From an uncultured Polaribacter sp. (lineage in GTDB: Bacteria > Bacteroidota > Bacteroidia > Flavobacteriales > Flavobacteriaceae), in the NCBI RefSeq assembly GCF_947501385.1, contig NZ_CANMVP010000007.1:1-64000 (forward strand): a stretch of 64,000 bases of DNA. Reading direction: 5' to 3'. The notes under the pieces were generated by a model. The model saw nothing but the letters and a program-made list of their open reading frames with translations, searched no databases and had not been told where the DNA came from. Within the stretch, counting starts at the first letter, position 1. Each line of letters begins with the position of its first letter. A program made the translations under genes and the position numbers. Below are positions 34,829 to 46,300 of the stretch, piece by piece.

Positions 34829-35797
34829 CTTAATTTTTCCATAATAATTCCCGTTTACAACCGTCCACAAGAAATTGACGAGTTGCTAGAAAGTTTAACC
34901 CAACAAGATTTCTCTGATGATTTTGAAGTCTTAATTATTGAAGATGGTTCTGATAATGCTTCAGAAGCAATTGTAAATACCTACAAACACCAACTTGATT
35001 TAAAATATTTTTTTAAAGAAAACAGTGGTGCAGGAGCAAGCCGTAATTTCGGAATGCAGAAAGCTACGGGCAATTATTTTATTATTTTAGATTCAGATGT
35101 TATTGTACCTCCTCAATACCTATCTGAAGTAAAAAAAGCATTAGCAACTAATTTTACAGATGCTTTTGGTGGGGCAGATGCTGCGCATGAGAGTTTTACT
35201 TCGTTACAAAAAGCGATGAATTATTCGATGACCTCGGTTTTAACAACTGGTGGAATTCGAGGAAAGAAAAAAGCCGTTGGAAAATTTCAACCCAGAAGTT
35301 TCAATTTAGGGCTGTCGCAGACAGCATTTAGCAAAACACAAGGTTTTTCTAAAATGAAAAATGGGGAAGACATTGACTTAACCTTTCGTTTATGGGAAAA
35401 CGAATTCGAAACACAATTAATTGCAAAAGCGTTTGTATATCATAAACGTAGAAGCAGTCTACAACAGTTTCTTAAACAAACCTATGGTTTTGGAACAGCA
35501 AGACCTATTTTAAATAAAAAGTATCCAAAGACTGCTAAAATTACGTATTGGTTTCCTAGCTTATTTATCTTATTTTTAATTGTAAATTCTGTTTGGGCTT
35601 TTTTTGGATATCATCAATTTCTATATTTTTATTTGGTCTATTTCATTGCAATTTTTATAGATTCTTTACTTTTAAATAAAAATTTAAAAGTTGCTTTTTT
35701 GAGTATCATTACTTCTCTCACTCAGTTTTTCGGTTATGGAATTGGGTTTTTAGTATCACAGTGCTATGCTAAAAATAAAAACTTCTTAACGTCCTGA
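34823..35797 (+). CDS. Family 2 glycosyltransferase, membrane-anchored
   Basis: A 324-residue enzyme. GT2 features: FSIIIPVYNRPQEIDELLESL, EVLIIEDGS, SGAGASRNFGMQKATGNYFIILDSDVIVPP (the DSD metal site), and NGEDIDLTFRLWE as the ED acceptor region. After ~235 residues come two or three hydrophobic segments (ITYWFPSLFILFLIVNSVWAF and FYLVYFIAIFIDSLLL), placing it at the inner membrane. The only usable start is a TTG inside an octamer repeat array. It could act on cell-surface polysaccharide; no clustered pathway genes support this. Confidence 0.85.
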   Translation: MKLNFSIIIPVYNRPQEIDELLESLTQQDFSDDFEVLIIEDGSDNASEAIVNTYKHQLDLKYFFKENSGAGASRNFGMQKATGNYFIILDSDVIVPPQYLSEVKKALATNFTDAFGGADAAHESFTSLQKAMNYSMTSVLTTGGIRGKKKAVGKFQPRSFNLGLSQTAFSKTQGFSKMKNGEDIDLTFRLWENEFETQLIAKAFVYHKRRSSLQQFLKQTYGFGTARPILNKKYPKTAKITYWFPSLFILFLIVNSVWAFFGYHQFLYFYLVYFIAIFIDSLLLNKNLKVAFLSIITSLTQFFGYGIGFLVSQCYAKNKNFLTS

Positions 35798-35834
35798 GAA
35801 TTACTATAAAATAATAATTTAATAAATTAGAACT

Positions 35835-37154
35835 ATGTCAACAACTAGAAACAACAAATCTTACAAAAGTGCTTTTATTTTTTTAACCACCTTATTTTTC
35901 CTTTGGGGATTTATCACAGTGCTAGTAGACAGTTTAGTACCTAGATTAAAAGACGTCTTTGAAATGTCTTATGCAAAAACAGTTTTAGTACAATTTGCTT
36001 TTTTTGTTGCTTTTTTTGTATTCTCGTTACCAGCAGGTTTTATCTTATCTAAAATTGGATACAAAAAAGGAATTGTATTGGGTTTATTAACCATGTCTTT
36101 GGGGTGTTTACTGTTTTATCCAGCCGCAGCATACAGAACGTTTACTGTCTTTTTAATTGGATATTTTACTTTAGCAGGTGGAATTACCATTCTGCAAGTT
36201 GCTGCAAACCCTTATGTAGCTTTATTGGGAACCGAAGAGGGAGCAAGTAGTCGCTTAAACTTGTCACAAGCATTTAATTCTTTAGGAGCAACCATTGCAC
36301 CTGTAGTTGGTGCTTTGTTTTTATTAAGCGATTCTGTAAAAACTTCTGATGAAATTAAACTACTTAGTGAAATAGATAAAACAAACTATTATGTTGCAGA
36401 AGCAACAACCGTACAAACGCCTTTTTTATTGATTGCTATTTCCATTGCTATTTTAGCTGTTGTATTTGCTTTTATAAATCTACCTAAAGTAATGCAAGAA
36501 ACTCCAAAAGGAGGTTATTTAACATTGCTAAAGAACAAATTAATGCTCATGGGAGCCTTAGGGATTTTTGTGTATGTTGGAGCAGAAGTCTCTATTGGTA
36601 GTTTTTTGGTAAATTATTTTGCTGATATGAATCTAGCAGTCATAGTTGCAGAAAATGAAAGCATGATGAACATTGCCAATACAATTGCCAGTTTTTTTAA
36701 TCAAACGTTTTCAGGATCTGACCCAAAATCTTTATTAGGAATCTTTGTTATATTTTATTGGGGAGGCGCTATGATTGGGCGTTTTGTTGGCGCCTATTTA
36801 ACTAGAATAATGTCTCCAGGAAAAGTGTTGAGTATTTTTGCGTTTTTAGCCATTGCAATGATTTTAATTTCTATAAATACTTCGGGTCTAATTTCTATGT
36901 GGTCTATTTTAGCTGTTGGTTTGTTCAATTCAATAATGTTTCCAACAATTTTCACCTTGAGTTTAGAAGGGTTAGGAGATCTAAAAGCGCAAGCTTCTGG
37001 TTTGTTATGTATGGCAATTGTTGGTGGCGCAATTATTCCTTTTTTCTTTGGAAGTTTAATTGATGGTTTCGGATTTAAAAGTGCTTTTATTTTAACCATT
37101 TTATGTTATGCTTATATTTTGTTTTTCGGAAGAACGAAATCTAAAAAAGAGTAA
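35835..37154 (+). CDS. Sugar MFS transporter, FucP/GluP family
   Basis: A 439-residue inner-membrane carrier with twelve hydrophobic segments. Family markers: FFLWGFITVLVDSLVPRLKDVF, PAGFILSKIGYKKGIVLGL, and LQVAANPYVALLGTEEGASSRLNLSQAFNSLGATIAP, which is characteristic of fucose/glucose/galactose:H+ symporters. Substrate not resolvable. It follows the glycosyltransferase by 37 bp and has a strong terminator after it. Not adjacent enough to the maltose locus to be assigned to it. Confidence 0.9.
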   Translation: MSTTRNNKSYKSAFIFLTTLFFLWGFITVLVDSLVPRLKDVFEMSYAKTVLVQFAFFVAFFVFSLPAGFILSKIGYKKGIVLGLLTMSLGCLLFYPAAAYRTFTVFLIGYFTLAGGITILQVAANPYVALLGTEEGASSRLNLSQAFNSLGATIAPVVGALFLLSDSVKTSDEIKLLSEIDKTNYYVAEATTVQTPFLLIAISIAILAVVFAFINLPKVMQETPKGGYLTLLKNKLMLMGALGIFVYVGAEVSIGSFLVNYFADMNLAVIVAENESMMNIANTIASFFNQTFSGSDPKSLLGIFVIFYWGGAMIGRFVGAYLTRIMSPGKVLSIFAFLAIAMILISINTSGLISMWSILAVGLFNSIMFPTIFTLSLEGLGDLKAQASGLLCMAIVGGAIIPFFFGSLIDGFGFKSAFILTILCYAYILFFGRTKSKKE

Positions 37155-37180
37155 AATTTAGATCATATTATCAGAAAATA

Positions 37181-37214
37181 TAAACCCCGAAGCAACTAAA
37201 TGCTTCGGGGTTTA
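37181..37214 (+). terminator. Terminator after the sugar MFS gene
   Basis: TAAACCCCGAAGCA pairs exactly with TGCTTCGGGGTTTA over an ACTAAA loop, followed by TATTTTAT. Confidence 0.85.
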
Positions 37215-37232
37215 TATTTTATAGACTAATTC

Positions 37233-37285
37233 ATGTCATTCCAACCGCTTGATAAAAATTTTTTTCTCGGGTCTCGAACAGACAA
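37233..37285. repeat. 51-bp dispersed repeat, copy 2 (reverse)
   Basis: ATGTCATTCCAACCGCTTGA to GGTCTCGAACAGACAAT is the reverse complement of 26221-26271, with a longer T run. It lies between convergent genes. Confidence 0.8.
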
Positions 37286-37370
37286 TAACCAATAATTCAA
37301 ACATCTAATAAACAGTATTTTAAAATTTGCACTTAGTATGTATTTAACTACTAACCTCTATAAAAAATTA

Positions 37371-40300
37371 TTATTCGATAACTACTTTTTTAGACAGTTT
37401 GCCAGTAGCAGTTTCGAAATTGATAATATAAATACCTGCAGTAAGTTTATTCACTTTTAACCTGTTTACTGGAGTATTGTCTAGGTTTTTAAAGGTATTT
37501 ATTTTTTGTCCTAAGATATTAAAGAGGGCTACTTCTTTAATTTGAAGTAAATTGCTATTCTGAATTACAATCTCTTTTAAACCATTATCCATAAATACGG
37601 TTAGTTCTTTATTTAAAGGATTGTTAGCATCTACAGATAAAGTTGTCTTTTTCCCAAATGTGATAAAGAAACGATCTGTATAGATGCCTTCAGCAATTGT
37701 TAATTCTAAAGGATCTTTATTTAATGTATAATAGGTATCGGTTAATTTATCTAACAGATACACATCTCTAGTGATGTTTCTAATTTCATCAATTTGAATA
37801 GATTTTACATCATCATTACCCACTGCAATGGTCACAGGAACTTCTAGTTTGTCTGTAATTTCAGCGACTCCTGCAATGACTAGTTTTCTTTCCTGCAGTT
37901 CAGGAAATTGCCAATACAGATCATTCTCACCAACATCAAATATCTCACTGTCATATCCATTTTCATACCCAAATGAATTGCCTCTTCTAAAAGAAATTCC
38001 TATTTGTCTGTGTAAGGCTACAAAGTCTGAAGTAGTTCTGTTAAAACCTAATTTTAATACTGGTAGTAAATCTATTTCCTCTTCATTTTCATTTAGACTT
38101 TTATTGACTTTTTTCTTTTTTTCAGTTTTAAAGAAGAAAGTTCCGTTATTGCCAAGGTAATCATCGTTTTTAAAATTTCTTTGCGAGTTTTCAAATCTTA
38201 GCGTTCCTCCATCTGTATCTGCTCTTACAAAAAATCCTTGTGCTACCGCAATGTATCTATTAGGTGCATGATACGTTCCGTCTCCTAAACTAGGCAAACC
38301 ACCTTTTGTAAATTCAATATTATCTATGACTAAATTATAAGGCCTGTCTGTAGTGATTGTAAAAGTGCTAACATCTGACCAATTCAATATAACTTCTTGC
38401 CCTGAATTACCCGATAATAATTGCGTCTTTACTGTCTGGGAGTTGTTAGGAGTTAATGTAACTGTAGGGTCTGAAGCTGGAAAAGAAGGTGCATCATTGT
38501 ATAAAAATATAGTGTTTAAATTCACGCTGCTATCAAAAGTTACTGTGATATCATAAGTATCTGTGCTTCCATCTGATTTTGCAATGATGTTTGCTGTTGT
38601 ACCACCTACACTGGCTGCATTAGCATCTAATACAATGGTATTGTTAGAGAAAGTTACTTTAGCTTCTATACCTTCTACAGTTTGTGTAACATTCGTTGTA
38701 TTATTTATGGCAGTTGCCCAATCATACACAAAAGCACTTGCTGTTGGCACACCGTTTGCTGCAATTCCCATGGTTAAATTTCTTTGAGAATAGCCACCAT
38801 AATAGCCCGCAAAAGTATGCCCAGAAATACCCTCTGGTTCTGTATCTTCTCCTGTATGCTCCCAGAAATACAAGGTACCTTCTATAGCATCTATATTGGT
38901 GTTTATAAAATCGGTTGCATCTAAAGCACTTGGGTACGGATTTCCTACCAAACTAGCTGTATTTCCTGTTATAGGAAAACTAATAGAACCATCATTAGGC
39001 GTTCCTACAAAGGTGAAATTTTGTGGACTCTCTCCAGTACTTTTCATTGTGTAGCCTCTTGCTCTGCTAATGGCACCGTCTTCTTTTTTTCTAACATAAT
39101 TTGCAGATTGTTCATTGTCTGCTGCTGGATCATTTAAATTTGTATAAATCCAGTAATTTGCAATGGTAATTGGGGTAACACCAGCAATACCAGCGGCACC
39201 ATTTAATCCTCTATTAGGAATACCCGCTTGATCTAAAGAAACAAAATTGATGTCTGTAATAGGCGAGGTTTCTGATGTTGGCGTGTTTCCATCTTTCATC
39301 ACTTGCCCAACTCTAAAGGTATTTAAACTTAATTCTCTTACAGGAGAAGTCCAATAATGGTATCGGTATACGTTTGGCACAACTGCCTTTTGATCTCTAA
39401 ATAATTTACCAACGCCTTCTACATTAGACAAACCAATATGAGTTTGCAATAATTGCCCGTCACCTTGCAATCTTACTTCACCATCTAAGATAAAATCTTC
39501 ATCAAATTCTAAATATCTTTCATTTGGAATCATTAATTTTGAACCAGATTTTACCCAGACACATTCTACTTCTACGTTTTCTGTAAGTAAAGCATTTTTA
39601 CCTGAGGTTTGGGCGTCTATAACCATCACTTTGTCTCTATCTGCCACCGCTCTACTTGGAACACCCGCAGTAATGATACTATTACCACCAGACCAAGCAC
39701 CAAAATCTCCAATATCTCCTTGCCAGAAAATACCGTTAACTTCTGAATAAGTAAAATATTTTACACCTTCAAAGTTATAATCTACTGTATAAACATTTGT
39801 AGAAGGGTCTAAAATAGTGGAAGCAATTAAAGGAATGTATTCTACATTGGTGGTCAAAGAGGCATCATCTGCAACTTTAAACACTTTTAGTGTATTGTTT
39901 GTTGTAAGTGAATTATCAATTATTGTTCTATCAACTGTAATTTGAGTTTTGCCCACATTACCATTCTCAACAACTTTCCAAGTTCTACCAATGGTTTTTT
40001 CTGGAGCACAAATTAATTCTGTTTCAGTAGTTGTGTTAATAACACCATTGTTATTCCCCCAAACTAAGAAATGCTTATTAGCCGTAAACGTATTTGTATT
40101 TAGTGCATTATTGTTAGCGATAGCTTTTAAACCAATGGTAATAATGGCATCTGAATTTATAGACTTCGATTGTTTTTGATTTAGCACCATCGCATCATCT
40201 CTACCAATGCCAGCAACATCAAAATGAAAAGCACTTTCAGAATCCCAAATTTTGGTTGATTGATCTTGTAAGATATAATCACCTTCATTAATAGCTCCAG

Positions 40301-43300
40301 AAACTACTTCATTAATAATTGCATCACCATCTGCGTCATTAGATAGCGTAATACCATATTTAATGGATAAATAACTTTCTATCTGTTGCTGTTTTAATTG
40401 AGAAGGCGTTTCATTAATAATAATGATTTCTGCTAATTGACCATCAAAGAAATCTGAAGCATTGTTAATGCTTCCTAAATCAAAATTATCGTCCAAACCA
40501 TTAAAACTAATTGCTTGGTTCTGTGTTCCTAAAACTGATCCGTTTTTAGAAATAGCTTGATTGGTTCCTGAAGGAGCTGAACCTGCTGTATTTGTTGAAC
40601 CTAAGGTATACAAACCAAATTCTCCCACTAAATTAGGTACTACTTCTGAATGGTTTGTATTACCATTACCAATTTGCTGATTTACATCACCAGAAAAAAT
40701 ACCCGTAACATAATTTCCACCAGAAACTGTTTCGTAAGCAATTCCATTGGTGGTTGCTGTGTTTGGGTTGATAACAAAATATGTCCAAAGATTCGTATAG
40801 CTAGTTCCCCCCAATATACCATCAAGAATTCTCATTCTATCATTTGTTCCGTCAAAATTAATAGTAGGGTTAAAGTTTACACCATTGTCAATTTTAGAAG
40901 GTGCTACGCCAGATGCTCCTGTAGCAATAAAATTGCCTTCAGATTGGTCATCCCATTGTGTAACAGTTGTGGTTCCTGTAACATCGATGTCTGCACGCAA
41001 CCATAAAACGTTACCTGCTGTACTTGGAGTAACTACACCTGTTGTATCATCTCTATAATCGACATCTCCTGTAGTATTTATATCAGAATCTTCATCTGGT
41101 AAATTTACAGAAGGATTGTTAATTTCATCATTTACATCATACCCATCATTTTTATTAGCTCCTTCAAAATTATCATCTAAACCATCTCCATCTGTGTCTA
41201 TGCCACTTATAACATCATTTGAATCTCCATTTTCTTCGATATCTGGTTTGCCATCATTATCTGAATCTGTATCTAAATAATCTGGGGTATCAATTGTATC
41301 ATGATTATTAGGTGAAGATAAATTGACACCTGTAACACCAGCACAAGGAGCACAATCAGTATCGTAGGCATCGTCTAAACCGTCATTATCTGTATCTGCA
41401 CCAGAAGGAGCAACGTAACCTAAAGTTGTTTGTGCTTCTACGTTGTCTGGAATACCATCATTATCAGCATCGATATCTAAACTGTTTGGAACGCCATCAC
41501 CATCATTATCACAACCCGTTAATGTCGCTTCTGTTTTTATATCTGCAGAAGAAAAAACAATTGCATTGGAATACCTTGCAGCGTCTATTAAACCTGAATA
41601 ATTAGAATTACCAGTGTTAATACCCGCAGAATTGTTATTTGCTATTGAACCGCCTATACCACCATCTCCAGAATGTGATGGAATATCAGTAAATCCTGAA
41701 TCAAAAGTAGCTGAAACACCATTTAAATAAACGGTTAAAACGCCATTATTATAAGTTGAAGCAACATGATGCCACAAGCCTACAGATAACGAAGTTGGAT
41801 GAGCAATATTTCTTTGATTGCTAGATTTTCTAATAGAATACGTTAATATACCATTATCTATCCATAAAATTGAGCCATGTGTACCACCACCTTCTTCATA
41901 AATTATAGTTTGCCCTGATACACTTGTTGGTTTAATCCAAGCAGAAAAACTTATTTCCCTGTAAGAGGATTCCATAAAGCCACCATCTATGCTATACCTT
42001 ACTTCTTGATTATTTCCATCAAAACTTGCTGAATGAGTTCCTTGAATTGCATCTGTTGAAAAAATTGGTGTAGCAGTGCCAGAACCAGCGTCAAATGAAT
42101 TTATACCATCATTTAATGTATTATCTAAGGTCCAATAGGCTTGAGGCGAAGTTACAAAACTTGCTATTGGTGAGTCGCAGCCTTGATTTTCTACATAATC
42201 AGGAACTCCATCATTATCATCATCAATATCATTTGTATTTGCAATGCCGTCACCATCTGTATCTACGCCAACTACAGCATCTCTGTAATCTAGATCTCCT
42301 CCAATATTTACATCTGAGTCAGCATCATTAAAATTGTCATTTTGTGAGCTATCAAAAGTTCCATTAACGTCTTTATAATTATCGCCATCACCTTCACCTA
42401 GACCATCGCCATCAGCATTACTTACACCATTGTCATCTAAAGAATTGATCAATCCATTTAAACCAAAATCTGCAGGGACACCGTCTGCAACACCGTTATT
42501 GTCTAGGTCTGTTAACCCACTGCCTGATTCTACAATATCAAAGTCGCCTTCATTGTCTGAATCTAAATCTAAATAATCTGCAACTGCATCACCATCTGTA
42601 TTTACAGGGGTTAAACCTGTATCATAAGCCAAATCGATGCCTGAAATACTGTAATTACCCGTAGGAGCAATGTACCCTAAAGTAGACTGTGCCTCTATAT
42701 TGTCTGGAATACCATCATTATCTGCGTCTAAATCTCTAAAATCGGAAACTCCATCATTATCAGTATCTAAAGGCGTACAAAAAGAAATATCACCAATGGC
42801 AATATCTTGCTTGTCTGTTAAGCTTCCAGTACTCGCATTTTCGTACATAATCTGAATTTGTGTAATCCATTCAGTAATGGTATTATTTGGATTAATTACA
42901 ATATTCGAGCTTGTTGCACCTGTACCTTGAAAAGTATTGGTTGCTATCAAGGTATTTGTAGTGCCTAATGTATAATCTGTTGTAGCTAATTCATAAGTAG
43001 TACCATCTTGTTTTGTGAGAATTACTTGAACTTGATCTGTAGCGGTTGTTGCTACATCTTGATTGACGTCATACAAGGTAAAAGAAACTCCATAAACGGG
43101 TGCGCTAAACACCAATCGATGTCTAGAAACGGCACTTGCTGAAGCTCCTTGATTTAAAGTATAAGAACTATTGGTAGTGGTAGCATCATTAATGCGATAT
43201 TCACTTTCACTCGCAACGGTTGTAGTTCTTGATAAAGTTACAGTAACATTATTGACTTTTTTTGTATTGTCTGCTAAAATAGGATCATCTCCTTGATCTA

Positions 43301-46300
43301 TTACTGTACTGTTGGGATTCGTGTCATATAAAGTTTCCCAAATAAAAATAGGGCTTCCTGAGGGAGTACAAGCACCAATTTCAATATCATCTAAAATACC
43401 ATCATTATCATCATCTAAATCGAACTCGTCACTAATGCCATCATCATCGTAATCAGTCGTAAACGTATCATCTCTATAATCTACATCACCAGCATTAAAA
43501 ACGTCACCATCTGCATCTGGGAAATTATCTGATTGCGAATTGTCAAAACTTCCATTTACATCATTATAATTATCACCATTGTCGTAGTCATTATCTAATC
43601 CATTATTCCCATAAATTCCTGAAAGTGTTATTCCTGCTTCGGAATTGTCTAATATTCCATCATCATCTGAATCTATATCTAAATAATCTGGTTTTGAATC
43701 GTTGTCTGTTTTTCTTGGAGTTAAACCACCAATATATTCTGTATCAACACCGTTAGCATCATACACGCCATCTGGTGCAGCATATCCTAAAGTGGTTTGT
43801 GCTTCGATATTGTCTGGAATTCCGTCATTGTCTGAATCTAGATCTAAGAAATTTGGAATACCATCAGCATCTGTGTCTAAACTAGCTACTACACCATTTA
43901 CGATGGTAGAGCCATTTGCTGCAGCATAGTCTGGATCTTTGTAATTTAAAATACCATCATTGTCTGAATCTAGACTTGGGTCTGCTGTTAAACATGCAGG
44001 TTTTGTAGTTGTTGTTAATGAATTTACATTTATATTAACAGTAGCAGCAGATCCACCACTTCCAAAAACGGGATTGGCTCCACTTGCAAACACAGAACTA
44101 CCATCTAGAAAAACACTATAAGAAGCTGTACCGTTTTCGTTATCACCATCAGAATTGTCATTTAAACCATCACCAAATGAGTCACTAATTGTAAATACAT
44201 ACGTACCAGTACTGGTTATTTCTACAGGAACACTAATTACATCATTAGCATTATTATATGGTCCACCAGAAGCTATGTTTGCACCACCACCGCTAGGGGC
44301 TAATGTCCAAGTAGTTTCCTCTTCAAAACTGTCTAAATCGATATTAATAGTAATAGTGGCTTTAGATGTTGTCACTGAACTAGCATTACATAATTCTATG
44401 GAATCTAAAATACCATCATTGTCATCATCTAAATCTGTTAAATCTTCGACGCCATCACCATCATTATCAGAAAAAACAGATGTGGCATCTCTCCAATCTA
44501 TTTCATCTCCAGAAGGATTGTCTGGGAAGTCATTAAACGGTGTATTGTCATAGGTTCCGTTTACATCGGAATAATTATCTAAACTTTCAAAATTTCTGTC
44601 TAAACCATTTATACCATAGGTACCGTCTAAGATTGAATTTGATTCTAACCTGTCTGGTGTGCCATCGTTGTCTGAATCTAGGTCTAAATAATCAACAGCA
44701 TCAGTACCATCTGTATTTGTAGGATTTATGTAGGTTGCTGAAGTACCTCCAACAACATTTCCATCATAATTGTCATCTAAACCATCATTGTCTAAATCAG
44801 TAAAAGTTGTGGGAGCTATATAATTTATTGTTGTTTGTGCCTCTATATTGTCTGGAATACCGTCATTATCTGAATCTAAATCTAAATAATTACTTGTTCC
44901 ATCTCCATCTACGTCGTTATTACAATTATTCGTATCTAAGATACCAATAGCATCTACTTCAAAATCTGTAACACTTGGTGGATTTGCTTTTGTTATTTGA
45001 AGATACCTAAAGGCAGAAGTTGACGTTATAATGTCTGTTTGAAAATTAGCTGTTTGATTTGATTGTGGAGCATTTGGGTTGTTTGTATATGTGGCATTAT
45101 CAACAGATTCATTAATTACAGGAATTGCTGTGCCCGTTTGTCCTGGTTTTTTTCTCCAAGTAATTTGATATTGAGTTCCTGCAGGATATTGTTCACCAAA
45201 ATCTAAAACAAAAATATTTCCATTGGTATTTATTTGCGCAAAATTTTCATCGGGAACACCTGTTAAATTAGCACTATCTACAATGCCAGTCTGTGATGTT
45301 ACTATTGCATTATAATCTAAGCAATTTTCTAAATAATCTCTAATACCATCATTGTCACTATCTTTATCTATATTATTGGGAACACCATCAAGATCTGTAT
45401 CTAAGAAACCAGCTATTGAAATGTCTCTCCAATTGACGTCATTAGGTAGCCCTAAGTTTGCGTTATTTCCATCATCTGGAAAATTATCTGTTTGGGTGTT
45501 GTCAAAAGTACCATTTACATCTTTATAATTCCCACCACTGTCATGTGTGCTGTCTAATCCATTTATACCAATGGTTCTACTTAAAACTAAGTTTCCTTCT
45601 ATGGTATCTGAGACTCCATCTTCGTCTGAATCTAAATCTAAATAATCTGGGTTATCTGTAATAGCAGCACTATCTGAATTTACTGGAAAGATAGCTGTTC
45701 CAGCAGTTCCACCAATAATTTCAGGATCATAATTGTCGTCTAGACCATCACCATCTTCGTCTGTAAAACCAGAACCAACGGCACCACTTGGAGCGATATA
45801 ACCGTTGGTAGTTTGTGCTTCTATATTGTCTGGAATACCATCGTTATCTGAATCTAAATCTAAATGATTAGGTACACCATCATCATCAAAATCATAGACG
45901 TCAGGGATTCCGTCTTGATTGAGATCTTCATAATCTGTTATTGAAGTGTCATCAGGATCTGGAGATGCGCTTAAATTATCATCTCGAACATCTAAATAGT
46001 TAGGCAATTTGTCATTATCTTCATCACCAAAAGGATCGTACATAATGCCGCCAGATGTAGTCTCATCTATATCTAAAATACCATCATTGTCATCATCTAC
46101 ATCATCAAAGTCTGGTACACCATCATTATCTGAATCTAGTTCTTTTAATGCGTTTAATTCAATAGCTATTTGTATCGTTTGTAAGCCTTCATAAGGAAAC
46201 CCGCCTGATATGGCATCTGTTCCTGGATAAAATGATAATTCCATATTTCCACCAGATGGTTTTCCTATAAAAATTACCGATTTTGTGCCCCAAACATCTT

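Noticed and set aside
41380..46200. Regularly spaced repeats that resemble a CRISPR array or minisatellite
   Set aside because: They lie in one continuous minus-strand reading frame and encode DxDxDG calcium-binding units; spacing is irregular and repeat copies diverge as protein repeats do.
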